Notes under the pieces: generated by a model
What the model was told of the DNA's origin: nothing
The model's input: only the letters and a program-made list of their open reading frames with translations
Databases searched by the model: none
Position numbers and translations under genes: made by a program
Assembly: GCF_024346355.1 (NCBI RefSeq)
Contig: NZ_JAGQCU010000003.1
Location: 1 to 64,000 of the forward strand
Reading direction: 5' to 3'
Length of the DNA: 64,000 nt
Source: Cyanobium sp. ATX 6A2
Lineage (GTDB): Bacteria > Cyanobacteriota > Cyanobacteriia > PCC-6307 > Cyanobiaceae
In this document: positions 1-7,722 of the stretch, piece after piece
How positions within the stretch are numbered: the stretch's first letter is position 1
Layout of the letters: every line of letters starts with the position of its first letter

Positions 1-67
1 GTGCTCCGAACAGGGTCACAGACCGGCCCACCCATTGCCACAGCTGAGATCTGAGGGAGGCGAGCCG

Positions 68-93
68 TCAGCCCCGGCGTAGCCGGGGCTGAT
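68..93. repeat. Perfect inverted repeat (hairpin) inside the sugar transferase remnant
   Basis: The arms at 68-78 and 82-92 are exact reverse complements (11 bp, loop GTA). The stem is almost entirely G and C. No T-run follows on either strand, so it does not look like a rho-independent terminator. It sits just before the point where homology to the sugar transferase begins, and could be a repeat element that interrupted the gene or marks a deletion join. Confidence 0.6.
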
Positions 94-96
94 CCT

Positions 97-303
97 CCCG
101 AGTTACACCACTCCATGGGACGCCGCTTGCGCCCCGGACTCACGGGGGAATGGCAGGTGAACGGACGTTCCAGGGTGATCGACTTCGAGGATGTGATTCG
201 GCTCGATCTCCGCTACCAGCAGAACTGGAGCTTTCGCTATGACCTCAAACTGATCTTGCAGACCCTCGCCGTGATCTTCAGCAAGCGCTCAGGCGCCTCC
301 TGA
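97..303 (+). pseudogene. 3' remnant of a bacterial (exopolysaccharide) sugar transferase
   Basis: Only the C-terminal end of a WcaJ/CpsE-like undecaprenyl-phosphate sugar transferase is visible. The family hallmark RPGLTGEWQVNGRS is followed by the LDLRYQQNWSFRYDLKLI segment that ends these proteins. Full-length members transfer the first sugar phosphate of a polysaccharide repeat unit to a lipid carrier at the inner membrane. The reading frame is closed by a TGA at 52-54, and the catalytic core that should lie upstream is absent. An ATG at 115 opens only 62 residues. It is therefore probably a truncated gene or the end of a disrupted one, although sequence left of the window is not available. 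The TGA at 301-303 lies 2 nt before the next gene, so they once shared a transcript. Confidence 0.7.
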
Positions 304-305
304 GC

Positions 306-791
306 ATGGAGCGTCGTCTGCCCGAGGGCACTGCCGAGGCCTGCTTTCCCAGTCGGTTGGAGTCGACGGCTCTCCTGCTCGACTGGTTTGAGCGGCAGCA
401 GCCGGCGGGGGTGGATCCGATGCTGTGGATTCAGGCCCAGACAGCCCTGGTGGAGGGATTCACCAACGCCGTCCGCCATGCCCACGCCTCCATGGCCGAC
501 CCCCCGGCTGTGGTGGTGGCGCTGGAGGTCACAGCACAGCACCTGCAGCTGCGCCTGCGGGACCATGGCCCTCCGTTCGACATCACCCCGGCCTGGTTGC
601 CCGAGGAGCCTCCAACGGAAGCAACTGGGGATCCTGTGAGGGAGTCCGAGCTGCCGGGGCTGCCCCAGCGGGAAGCCCACTGGGGACTGGTCATGCTGGC
701 CAGGCTGCGTCGCGACTTCGGGTGGTCGATCAGCTATGCCCCTCTCCAGGAGGGGGGCAACGTTCTGATCCTGCGGCGGCCGATGACCTGA
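306..791 (+). CDS. RsbW-like anti-sigma factor / HATPase-domain regulator
   Basis: This 161-residue protein carries the GHKL ATPase fold of serine kinases that act as anti-sigma factors. The N-box is visible as EGFTNAVRHAH (about residues 50-60), then a D-H-G-P-P-F segment (about 80-85) and a G-L-V-M-L segment in the G2 position (about 125). The length matches RsbW/SpoIIAB-type proteins. Known family members bind a sigma factor and phosphorylate a STAS-domain antagonist; STAS and second HATPase genes occur elsewhere in this window. It starts with ATG 2 nt after the sugar transferase remnant. The partner sigma factor is not nearby, so its target is unknown. Confidence 0.8.
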   Translation: MERRLPEGTAEACFPSRLESTALLLDWFERQQPAGVDPMLWIQAQTALVEGFTNAVRHAHASMADPPAVVVALEVTAQHLQLRLRDHGPPFDITPAWLPEEPPTEATGDPVRESELPGLPQREAHWGLVMLARLRRDFGWSISYAPLQEGGNVLILRRPMT

Positions 792-1194
792 GACAGTCGA
801 CGCTGAAGCGCTGCGGCTGTCCACAGGCTTCCGGATGCAGCCATGTCCAGCGCGTCCAGAGATGCAGAAACAGAGTGGTGCCCTGGGGCCCCTGATCCCA
901 GCCGATGCCCAAGTGCTTCCCCCAGACCACTGGGAGCGGTGGCGTCCTGCCGCGCTCACGCCAGGCCGCCAGCTCACGGCGGTGCAGGATCGGCCGTCCG
1001 TTGTACCGGAACAGCAGCGGCTGCCCCTCGCTGCCGCCGGGCAGTTGGAACCACACCTTCTTGCTGCGCTGCAGGTACCAGAACCGCCAGCACCGGCCCG
1101 GCACCGGCCGGCCGTCGGGGCGGCTGTAAACCAGCCCGCGGGTGCTGGTGAGAAGCCCGGTGGCGACGCTGGCATCGAAGCTGCTCCGGTTCAC
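730..1194 (-). CDS. Conserved-looking hypothetical protein
   Basis: A protein of about 154 residues, starting at a GTG (1194) that sits 25 nt from the divergent acs start. It is rich in Trp, Tyr and Arg (for example [20 protein letters not shown]), a balanced composition unlike the Pro/Ala/Arg-rich shadow frames on the other strand. No catalytic motif, signal peptide or membrane segment was recognised. Its 3' end overlaps the 3' end of the RsbW-like gene by 62 nt, convergently. I do not recognise the family. An in-frame upstream start (to 1302) would overlap acs and is less likely. Confidence 0.55.
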   Translation of the reverse strand: MNRSSFDASVATGLLTSTRGLVYSRPDGRPVPGRCWRFWYLQRSKKVWFQLPGGSEGQPLLFRYNGRPILHRRELAAWRERGRTPPLPVVWGKHLGIGWDQGPQGTTLFLHLWTRWTWLHPEACGQPQRFSVDCLRSSAAAGSERCPPPGEGHS

Positions 1195-1219
1195 AATGGG
1201 ATCCCCTGCCCCCGCCACG

Positions 1220-3199
1220 ATGCCCGAGGCCACGATCGAGTCTGTGCTCCACGAAGGCCGGCTCTTTCCGCCACCGGCTGAGCTGGCCACCGGCGCCCGC
1301 ATCGGCTCGATGGAGGCCTATCGCGATCTCTGCCAGTGGGCCGAGGCCGATCCTGATGGCTTCTGGGGAGAGCTGGCCCGCCGCGAGCTGCACTGGTTCG
1401 AGCCCTTCCACACGGTGCTCGACTGGAGCAATCCGCCCTTTGCCAGGTGGTTTGAGGGCGGCACCACCAACCTCAGCTTCAACTGCCTCGACCGCCACCT
1501 CGAAGGCCCCCGGGCGGACAAGACGGCCCTGATCTGGGAAGGCGAACCCGGCGACACCCGCACCTTCTCCTACCGCCAGCTGCACGCCGAGGTGTGCAAA
1601 GCCGCCAACGCCCTCAAGGAGCTGGGCATCGGCAAGGGCGATCTGGTGGCCCTCTACATGCCGATGGTGCCGGAGGCGGCAATCGCCATGCTGGCCTGCG
1701 CCCGCATCGGCGCCCCCCATTCGGTGGTGTTCGGCGGCTACTCGGCCGATGCCCTGCGCGATCGCCTCATCGATGGCGCGGCCAAGGCGGTGATCACTGC
1801 CGATGGTGGCTTCCGCAAGGACAAACCCGTGCCGCTCAAGCCGGCGGTGGATGAGGCCTTGGGTGCCAAGGGCGGCGCCCCCAGCGTGGAGCACGTGCTG
1901 GTGGTGCAGCGGTTGGCGGGTGCCGGCGGCGCCTGCGCCATGGAGCAGGGCCGGGATCACTGGTGGCATGAGCTGGTGGAGGGCCAGAGCGCCGACTGCC
2001 CGGCCGAGCCGATGGCCAGCGAAGACCGCCTGTTCGTGCTCTACACCTCCGGCTCCACCGGCAAGCCCAAGGGGGTGGTGCACACCACCGCCGGCTACAA
2101 CCTCTGGGCCCACCTCACCTTCCAGTGGATCTTCGACATCCGCGACGACGACATCCACTGGTGCACCGCCGACGTGGGCTGGATCACCGGCCACAGCTAC
2201 ATCGTCTATGGCCCCCTCTCCAACGGCGCCACCACGGTGATGTACGAGGGGGCGCCGCGGGCCTCCAACCCCGGCGCCTTCTGGGAGGTGGTGCAGAAGC
2301 ACGCCGTGACGATCTTCTACACAGCCCCCACCGCCATCCGGGCTTTCATGAAGAGTGGTGGCGAGGTGCCCGGCCGCTACGACATGAGCAGCCTGCGCAT
2401 CCTCGGCAGCGTGGGTGAGCCGATCAACCCCGAGGCCTGGATGTGGTATCGGGAGGTGATCGGCGGCAACCGCTGCCCTGTGGTGGACACCTGGTGGCAG
2501 ACCGAGACCGGCGGCGTGATGATCAGTCCGCTTCCTGGTGCCACCCCCACCAAGCCGGGGTCCTGCACCCTGCCGCTGCCGGGCATCGCCGCCGACATCG
2601 TGGATCACGACGGCAACTCCCAGCCGGCCGATGCCGGCGGCTACCTGGCCGTGCGGCGGCCCTGGCCGGGGATGATGCGCACCGTGCACGGCGATCCGGA
2701 TCGCTTCCGGCGCAGCTACTGGGAGGAGGTGCGGCCCGCCGATGGCTCCCATCTCTATTTCGCCGGCGATGGCGCCCGCCGCGACGTTGATGGCTATTTC
2801 TGGGTGATGGGCCGGGTCGATGACGTGATCAGTGTGTCGGGCCATCGCCTCGGCACCATGGAGATCGAGAGCGCCCTGGTGAGCCATCCCGCCGTGGCCG
2901 AGGCCGCCGTGGTGGGACGTCCCGACGCGATCAAGGGTGAGGCGGTGGTGGCCTTCGTGACCCTGGAGGCCGGCCGCGAGGGCAGCGATGCGCTGGTGGC
3001 CGAGTTGCGCAGCCATGTGGGCAAGGAGATCGGACCGATCGCCAAGCCCGATGCCATCAGCTTCTCCGACGCCCTGCCCAAGACCCGCAGCGGCAAGATC
3101 ATGCGCCGCATCCTGCGTTCGTTGGCCGCGGGCGAGGAGGTGAGCGGCGACACCAGCACCCTCGAAGACCGCTCGGTCCTCGACAAGCTGCGCGTCTGA
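1220..3199 (+). CDS. acs: Acetyl-CoA synthetase (AMP-forming)
   Basis: A cytosolic enzyme that converts acetate, ATP and CoA to acetyl-CoA through an acetyl-adenylate. The 659-residue protein has the usual length. The ATP-binding P-loop [10 protein letters not shown] is at about 276-285. The C-terminal motif [11 protein letters not shown] contains the catalytic lysine (about K626) that protein acetylation controls in other bacteria. The start at [10 protein letters not shown] was chosen because ACS proteins normally begin there; the open frame continues 26 codons upstream but would overlap the divergent gene. It lets the cell recover acetate into central metabolism. Confidence 0.95.
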   Translation: MPEATIESVLHEGRLFPPPAELATGARIGSMEAYRDLCQWAEADPDGFWGELARRELHWFEPFHTVLDWSNPPFARWFEGGTTNLSFNCLDRHLEGPRADKTALIWEGEPGDTRTFSYRQLHAEVCKAANALKELGIGKGDLVALYMPMVPEAAIAMLACARIGAPHSVVFGGYSADALRDRLIDGAAKAVITADGGFRKDKPVPLKPAVDEALGAKGGAPSVEHVLVVQRLAGAGGACAMEQGRDHWWHELVEGQSADCPAEPMASEDRLFVLYTSGSTGKPKGVVHTTAGYNLWAHLTFQWIFDIRDDDIHWCTADVGWITGHSYIVYGPLSNGATTVMYEGAPRASNPGAFWEVVQKHAVTIFYTAPTAIRAFMKSGGEVPGRYDMSSLRILGSVGEPINPEAWMWYREVIGGNRCPVVDTWWQTETGGVMISPLPGATPTKPGSCTLPLPGIAADIVDHDGNSQPADAGGYLAVRRPWPGMMRTVHGDPDRFRRSYWEEVRPADGSHLYFAGDGARRDVDGYFWVMGRVDDVISVSGHRLGTMEIESALVSHPAVAEAAVVGRPDAIKGEAVVAFVTLEAGREGSDALVAELRSHVGKEIGPIAKPDAISFSDALPKTRSGKIMRRILRSLAAGEEVSGDTSTLEDRSVLDKLRV

Positions 3200-3208
3200 G
3201 AGGTCGGT

Positions 3209-3739
3209 ATGACACGCCCGAAACCGGCCGAGGATTTCCTGCTGTTCCTGATCGGCAGCTCCCTGTTCGTCTCCGGCATTGTGCTGTTCACCAATCAGGT
3301 GATGGTGGGATCGGGGTTCGGCGGCTTGGGTGGTGGCTGGCGTCGGGGCTACGGAGGAGGAGGCTATGGCGGACTCTGGGGTGGCTTTGGCGCTGGCCAG
3401 GGCCTGGGGTTGCTGCTGCTGCCCCTCGGCGCAGGAGTTGCCCTGCTGGTGGCCAATCGCCTGCGCAAGCTGGGCTGGTTTCTGCTCTGGGCTTCGGCGG
3501 CGGCGATCACCGTGCTGATCCTGCAGAGCCTCTGGTTTGGGTTGCGGCCCACCAGTCTCTGGAGCGTGCTGATGATGGTGGCGATGGTGGCAGGAGGCGC
3601 GGGGCTGATGTTCCGTTCCCTGCAGCGCTACGCCGACAGTGATGAGCCCCCTTCAAGCGGCGCTTCCGGCGCCGAGGAGCTCCGGGAGCTGCGCCAGGAA
3701 CTGGAGCGGCTGCGGGCGCGGCTGGAGCGCGATCCCTAG
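3209..3739 (+). CDS. Gly-rich multi-pass membrane protein with coiled-coil tail
   Basis: An unrecognised 176-residue protein. A first hydrophobic helix (about 10-30) leads into a Gly/Tyr/Trp-rich loop (about 35-65, built of GGG, GYGG and GGFG steps). Three further hydrophobic helices follow (about 67-85, 92-108 and 116-135). The soluble C-terminus (about 150-176) is a Glu/Arg/Leu heptad stretch likely to form a short coiled coil. It lies 9 nt downstream of acs and may be cotranscribed. Its stop codon overlaps the convergent hydrolase stop by a few bases. Confidence 0.7.
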   Translation: MTRPKPAEDFLLFLIGSSLFVSGIVLFTNQVMVGSGFGGLGGGWRRGYGGGGYGGLWGGFGAGQGLGLLLLPLGAGVALLVANRLRKLGWFLLWASAAAITVLILQSLWFGLRPTSLWSVLMMVAMVAGGAGLMFRSLQRYADSDEPPSSGASGAEELRELRQELERLRARLERDP

Positions 3740-4476
3740 CGTTGAGCCTCCGCCCAGTCGAGGACCATAGCGCCAAGCCGCTCGATGCGGCGTTGGCGGG
3801 AGGGGTCATCGGCCCAGTCCCCCAGCAGCTGGCGCCGCAGCCCGCCGCTGGCGGGGCTGAGGTGGTCGCCTGGCAGCTCCTCAACGCTGCTGGCGTCATC
3901 GGGGCGGGCCTGCAGCACCCCCAGCAGGCGGCTGCTCTGGTCGATGCTGTCGCGGTTGAAGCGCACCAGCAGATTGTGGGGCTGGCGGTAGCTGGCGGCC
4001 ACCTGGCGCAGGGTTTCCTCTGGCGAGGGGCTGAACTCGCTGCGGAAGCGGAACTGCTGCCCAAGCTCGGCCAGCAGCGGGATGGAGCGCTCGGCCGAGA
4101 AGTTGTTGAAGCTCAGGGACACCAGGCCTCGGCTGCTGCGGCCGCCGTCGGGGGCCAGCAACTGCAGCTTGCAGCCCAGGCTGTGACCAAGCCGCAGCGG
4201 CGCCCCAGCCGGCAGAGCATCCACCTCCGCCAAGGCCTGGCGCTGGCCGCGGAAGCGCCGCCAGGCGGCGTTGGCCTGGGCCTGATGGTCGAAGCCCGGC
4301 ACATAGCTCCAGGCATGCACCCGCCAGCCCCGCTGGGCCAGGGCATCGAGCAAGCGGCGATAACTCAGCTGGGGGTTGCTGGCGAGGTAGCTGCCACCGA
4401 TGAACTCCACCAGGCCCCGGGGCCGGCCTGTGGGCTCGAGCAGCCAGAGGTCGTCCTGCTGTCGCCAGCGCGCCAT
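3736..4476 (-). CDS. DUF1350 alpha/beta-hydrolase-like protein
   Basis: A protein of 246 residues matching the cyanobacterial/plastid DUF1350 family, an alpha/beta-hydrolase fold of unknown substrate. An N-terminal E-F-I-G-G-S-Y segment (about 23-29) is followed by a nucleophile-elbow-like G-H-S-L-G-C-K (about residue 100). The start is ATG 4476; the frame stays open far upstream but runs into the peroxiredoxin gene. It is transcribed with the peroxiredoxin gene 11 nt upstream. Function in the cell is not established. Confidence 0.8.
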   Translation of the reverse strand: MARWRQQDDLWLLEPTGRPRGLVEFIGGSYLASNPQLSYRRLLDALAQRGWRVHAWSYVPGFDHQAQANAAWRRFRGQRQALAEVDALPAGAPLRLGHSLGCKLQLLAPDGGRSSRGLVSLSFNNFSAERSIPLLAELGQQFRFRSEFSPSPEETLRQVAASYRQPHNLLVRFNRDSIDQSSRLLGVLQARPDDASSVEELPGDHLSPASGGLRRQLLGDWADDPSRQRRIERLGAMVLDWAEAQR

Positions 4477-4487
4477 GGCAGCGGCCG

Positions 4488-4949
4488 TCAGGCCTGCAGC
4501 TGCCGCAGGGCTTCGAGGGCCTCGCGGCGATGGGCCGGCCCATCCAGCAGGTTGTTGAACACGTGGCGGATCACCCCCTCGCCGTCGATCACGTAGGTGA
4601 CCCGCCCGGGCAGCAGCCCCAGCACAGCGGGAACGCCGAAGGCCTTGCGCAGGCCGTTGCCCCGGTCCACCAGCAGCGGGTAGGGAAGGTTGTGGCGGGC
4701 CGCGAAACGCTGGTGGCTGGCGCTGTCGTCGCCGCTCACACCCCAGACCTCTGCGCCCATGGCCTGGAGGTCGGCGTAGCTGTCGCGGAAGGCGCAGGCC
4801 TCCATCGTGCAGCCCGGTGTGTCGTCCTTGGGATAGAAGAACAGCACCAGGGCCTTGCCGTCCAGCTGATCGCCACGGCGCTCGTTGCCGTTCTGATCGC
4901 TGAGGGCGATCTGGGGGGCGCGGTCGCCGGCGACGAGCGCTCGGGCCAT
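4488..4949 (-). CDS. Peroxiredoxin Q (Bcp family)
   Basis: A thiol peroxidase that reduces hydrogen peroxide and alkyl hydroperoxides using thioredoxin. The 153-residue protein shows the PrxQ signature YPKDDTPGCTMEAC, with peroxidatic Cys47 and resolving Cys52 spaced C-X4-C as in atypical 2-Cys PrxQ enzymes. The ATG at 4949 was preferred over one at 4964 because PrxQ proteins begin a few residues before GDRAP. In cyanobacteria these proteins protect the photosynthetic cell against peroxide. It is followed on the same strand by the DUF1350 gene. Confidence 0.92.
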   Translation of the reverse strand: MARALVAGDRAPQIALSDQNGNERRGDQLDGKALVLFFYPKDDTPGCTMEACAFRDSYADLQAMGAEVWGVSGDDSASHQRFAARHNLPYPLLVDRGNGLRKAFGVPAVLGLLPGRVTYVIDGEGVIRHVFNNLLDGPAHRREALEALRQLQA

Positions 4950-5012
4950 GGCTGCGGGGGGCATGTGACGAAACCCTACTTGCCTGAGCTGGGACGATGG
5001 GAGGCAGCGCCC

Positions 5013-5879
5013 GTGCCGGTTGTGAGCGATTCCTCCCCCCAGCAGTCCACCCCCTGGCAGCAGACCGACCTGCTGGCGCTGATGGCGCCGCAGCCCAGTG
5101 CGGCAGCGCCACGGGCAGCCCCGAGCAGTTCCCCTGCCACCCTGCTGATCCTCGACACCGAAACCACGGGCCTGGATCCCGCCCAGGGCCAGTGCGTCGA
5201 GGTGGGCGCCATCCTGTTTGCCGTGCCCCAGCGCGCCGTGCTCAGCCAGGTGTCCTTCCTGCTGCCGGTGAACGCCAATCCCGCTGAAGCCATCAACGGC
5301 ATCCCCGCTGCCGTGAGTCGCCTGCCCCAGCCCTGGCAGGCGGGCCTGCACTGCTTCAACGCCATGCTCGAGGCAACGGACGCCGTGCTGGCCCACAACG
5401 CGACCTTTGATCGCCAGTGGTTCGGCATCGATCCCCTGCCGCCGGTGACCAGGCCCTGGATCTGCTCAATGGAGGACATCCGCTGGCCGGCGGCGTTGAG
5501 GCTGAAGTCGACTCCCGGGGTCAAGGACCTCGCCCTGGCCCACGGAATCCCCGTGTGGGCTGCCCACCGCGCTCTCACCGACTGCATCTATCTGGCCCAG
5601 GTGCTGGAGCGCTGCCAAGACCTCGAGGCCCTGCTGGCCGCAGCACTGGAGCCGCGCCACACCTACCGCGCGCTGGTGTCCTACGCGGAGCGCCACAAGG
5701 CCCGAGAGGCCGGGTTCCGCTGGAATGAACCCGTGGCCGGTGCCTGGAGCCGGCGTCTCAGCGACGACGAGGCCCGTGCCCTGCCCTTTGCGGTGCAACG
5801 GGTGCACCCGGATGGGCACAGCGCCACCAGCGCCAGCCCAGCAAGCCGCAGCGAGCCCGGCCCAGCAGTGGCGGCCTGA
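5013..5879 (+). CDS. DnaQ-like 3'-5' exonuclease (DEDDh)
   Basis: A protein of about 288 residues with the three exonuclease motifs of the DEDDh family: ILDTETTGLD (Exo I), HNATFDRQW (Exo II) and the H-R-A-L-T-D of Exo III. These enzymes remove nucleotides from the 3' end of DNA or RNA. The C-terminal 100 residues extend beyond the exonuclease core and end in a disordered Ser/Ala/Pro tail. The start is uncertain: GTG 5013 or 5022, or ATG 5082. It is a stand-alone exonuclease gene of the type common in cyanobacteria, and need not be the replicative proofreading subunit. Confidence 0.85.
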   Translation: MPVVSDSSPQQSTPWQQTDLLALMAPQPSAAAPRAAPSSSPATLLILDTETTGLDPAQGQCVEVGAILFAVPQRAVLSQVSFLLPVNANPAEAINGIPAAVSRLPQPWQAGLHCFNAMLEATDAVLAHNATFDRQWFGIDPLPPVTRPWICSMEDIRWPAALRLKSTPGVKDLALAHGIPVWAAHRALTDCIYLAQVLERCQDLEALLAAALEPRHTYRALVSYAERHKAREAGFRWNEPVAGAWSRRLSDDEARALPFAVQRVHPDGHSATSASPASRSEPGPAVAA

Positions 5880-5919
5880 TCGGGTTGGCCTGAACGTGAG
5901 CCATCACCAGCACAAAAAA

Positions 5920-5947
5920 GTCGGCAGGCCTGGGGGGGCCTGCCGAC
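5920..5947 (-). terminator. Rho-independent terminator of tRNA-Pro
   Basis: Perfect 11-bp inverted repeat (5920-5930 with 5937-5947), six-base loop. On the minus strand it is followed directly by six T residues (5919-5914). It lies 30 nt downstream of the tRNA gene on the same strand, so it should end that transcript. Confidence 0.88.
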
Positions 5948-5976
5948 AGGGCACTGAACGATGACGGTTTCTGGAA

Positions 5977-6050
5977 TCGGAGCGGCGGGATTTGAACCCA
6001 CGACCCCCACTACCCCAAAGTGGTGCGCTACCAAGCTGCGCTACGCCCCG
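5977..6050 (-). tRNA. tRNA-Pro (anticodon GGG)
   Basis: The minus strand folds as a complete 74-nt cloverleaf: a 7-bp acceptor stem with one G-U pair, a D-arm with the GCGC stem, an anticodon stem CCACT/AGTGG enclosing loop TTGGGGT, and a T-arm with TTCAAAT. The anticodon is GGG, reading CCC and CCU. The 3' CCA is not encoded. A strong terminator follows. Confidence 0.96.
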
Positions 6051-6073
6051 GTTGTGCCGTCAAACGCAAGCTA

Positions 6074-6412
6074 TCACAGCGCTTTGCGACGGCGAAGACG
6101 GCGCAGCAGTCGGCGTGAGAGCTGGTCGCGGCACTCCCCTGCGTAGCCCGGCAGCCGCAGGTCGTGGGCCAGCAGGCGCAGCTCCGCCAGCCCCATGCCC
6201 GCCAGGCGCAGTTCCGGCAGTTGCTTCCAGGCTCCCTGCGCATCGGGAAGGGGCACCCCCTCGGGATCACCGCCCCAGCGCCCCAGCGCCCCTTCCGCCA
6301 TCCACTCCGGCACCAGCACCACCAGCACCGCCAGCAGTCCGTAGAGCTCCACCAGGCCGCGGGGCAGCGGATGACGTGGCTCCGACTGATCCCCGCCGCC
6401 GGAGCCACTCAC
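6074..6412 (-). CDS. Small protein with SAP/Rho_N-like C-terminal helix-turn-helix
   Basis: A protein of 112 residues starting at a GTG that overlaps the stop of the upstream gene (GTGA). A hydrophobic stretch (LVELYGLLAVLVVLV, about 17-31) may be a membrane helix. The last 45 residues (from ELRLLAHDLRLPGYAGECRD) resemble the SAP/Rho N-terminal helix-extension-helix that binds nucleic acid, ending in a run of Arg. This domain call is inference from pattern. It is the last gene of a three-gene minus-strand cluster. Confidence 0.65.
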   Translation of the reverse strand: MSGSGGGDQSEPRHPLPRGLVELYGLLAVLVVLVPEWMAEGALGRWGGDPEGVPLPDAQGAWKQLPELRLAGMGLAELRLLAHDLRLPGYAGECRDQLSRRLLRRLRRRKAL

Positions 6413-6591
6413 ACCGCCAGACCCCGGGAGCCGGGGGCCGGCCCCGGGGCCAGGACCGAGGGGCCGTCGCGCCATTGCAGGCTGGGCTCGGACCTGGGCT
6501 GCAGTCTCACCGTCCAGAACACCAGGGCGAAGCAGAGGGCGATGGTGGTGAACAGCGCGACCAGCACTACCCGGTCCGGCAGAGGATTCAT
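6409..6591 (-). CDS. Small single-pass membrane protein
   Basis: A 60-residue protein with one hydrophobic helix (about 7-26, VVLVALFTTIALCFALVFWT) and a short polar tail. The ATG at 6591 was chosen because it places the helix at the N-terminus; an earlier ATG at 6624 would overlap the upstream gene. It is translationally coupled by a 4-nt overlap to the SAP-like gene downstream. Family unknown. Confidence 0.65.
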   Translation of the reverse strand: MNPLPDRVVLVALFTTIALCFALVFWTVRLQPRSEPSLQWRDGPSVLAPGPAPGSRGLAV

Positions 6592-6599
6592 GGCGATCG

Positions 6600-6911
6600 T
6601 CAGACCCGTTCGGTGCGGGTGCACTCAATACGACTGGGCAGCTGTTCGATGGTGAGCAGGTCCCCCTGCAGGATGAGGGTCATGCGCTGATTGGTGTAGC
6701 GGACGCCCGGCAGGGGCGAGTCGTCCCGGAAGGCCGTGGTGCGGGAGCGGCCGCTGATCAACGAGGCCTGGGCGTTGTTCCGCTCCAGCTGCACGCGCCC
6801 GAGGCGGGGGCAGAGGAAGCTGTCGCGGCTGTCGTAGTGCTCCCACCAGGGCGAGGCCTGGGCCAGCAGGCTGGCCGTGAGCAGCAGCACGTGGGAAACC
6901 GAAACGACCAT
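6600..6911 (-). CDS. Secreted hypothetical protein
   Basis: A protein of about 103 residues with an N-terminal signal peptide (hydrophobic VSHVLLLTASLLAQAS, probable cleavage after A-Q-A-S). The mature part has two Cys residues (FLCPR and IECTR) that could form a disulfide outside the cytoplasm. No known domain was recognised. An in-frame ATG at 6920 would add three residues. It lies between msrA and the small membrane protein, all on the minus strand with short gaps. Confidence 0.7.
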   Translation of the reverse strand: MVVSVSHVLLLTASLLAQASPWWEHYDSRDSFLCPRLGRVQLERNNAQASLISGRSRTTAFRDDSPLPGVRYTNQRMTLILQGDLLTIEQLPSRIECTRTERV

Positions 6912-6936
6912 GGCGGGCATGACGGCAGCGGGCAGT

Positions 6937-7683
6937 TCAGGTTGGTGAGGAGGAGGCCAGTCGGATCGGGGCGTTGTCGCCGCGCAGAACGCAGTGACTG
7001 ATCGACCAGTCGTAACAGTCCCACACCCTCGGATCCAGGCGGTAGTGGGCGCCGGGGAAATCCCCCAGAAGCCGGCCGCTGGGCTGGGCGGAGCAGTAGG
7101 GCCGGCTGCCGGGTTTGGCCAGGTATTGCTGGTGGTAAGGCTCGGCCAACCAGAAGCGCCGGCCGCTGCCGATCTCGGTGGTGATGGGGCCGTAGCCAGC
7201 CTCATTGAGGAGGGTCTGGTAGGCCTGGCGGCTGGCTTCCGCCTGCGCCAGCAGGGTGGGGTCGTCCAAGAAGATGGCCGAGCGGTACTGGGAGCCCCGG
7301 TCGCCCCCCTGGCGGTCGCCCTGGGTGGGGTCGTGGCATTCCCAGAACAGCTTGAGCAGGTCGCTGAAGTCGATCAGGGCCTGGTCCCACACCACCCGCA
7401 CCACCTCGGCATGGCCCGTGCGGCCGGAACAGACCTGCTGGTAGCTGGGCTGGTCGAGCTGGCCGCCGGCGTAGCCCACCGCGGTGGTGAGCACCCCAGG
7501 CAGCCGCCAGAAACCCTTTTCAGCGCCCCAGAAACAGCCGCAGCCGAACAGGGCCTCGGCCTGGCCCGCCTCGGGAGCCAGGGTGATGGGAGTGCCGAGC
7601 AGCACATGGACCGGATCCTCAGTGCCCGTCCCTGCCTGGCCAGCAGCCCGGCTTCCAAACACACCTCCAAACACGCAGCTCAT
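6937..7683 (-). CDS. msrA: Peptide-methionine (S)-S-oxide reductase
   Basis: This enzyme repairs oxidised methionine (the S epimer of methionine sulfoxide) in proteins using thioredoxin. The signature GCFWGAE is present with catalytic Cys at about residue 50, and further Cys residues in the C-terminal third may resolve the sulfenic acid. The protein is 248 residues, with an N-terminal extension of about 40 residues before the core and a C-terminal extension rich in Trp and Tyr. Confidence 0.93.
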   Translation of the reverse strand: MSCVFGGVFGSRAAGQAGTGTEDPVHVLLGTPITLAPEAGQAEALFGCGCFWGAEKGFWRLPGVLTTAVGYAGGQLDQPSYQQVCSGRTGHAEVVRVVWDQALIDFSDLLKLFWECHDPTQGDRQGGDRGSQYRSAIFLDDPTLLAQAEASRQAYQTLLNEAGYGPITTEIGSGRRFWLAEPYHQQYLAKPGSRPYCSAQPSGRLLGDFPGAHYRLDPRVWDCYDWSISHCVLRGDNAPIRLASSSPT

Positions 7684-7722
7684 GCAGCTGGGCGCACGCT
7701 AGGCAGCCCGCCGGCCCGGCCG

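Noticed and set aside
68-93. Rho-independent terminator at the left edge
   Set aside because: The stem is strong, but neither strand has a T-run after it.
974-3016. Long open frame on the minus strand opposite acs
   Set aside because: It mirrors acs codon by codon and is made of His/Gly/Ala/Val-rich sequence with no domain; long antisense frames are expected in GC-rich genes.
4530-5012. N-terminal extension of the exonuclease frame
   Set aside because: It is antisense to the peroxiredoxin gene and carries no exonuclease motif; the start was placed at 5013 instead.
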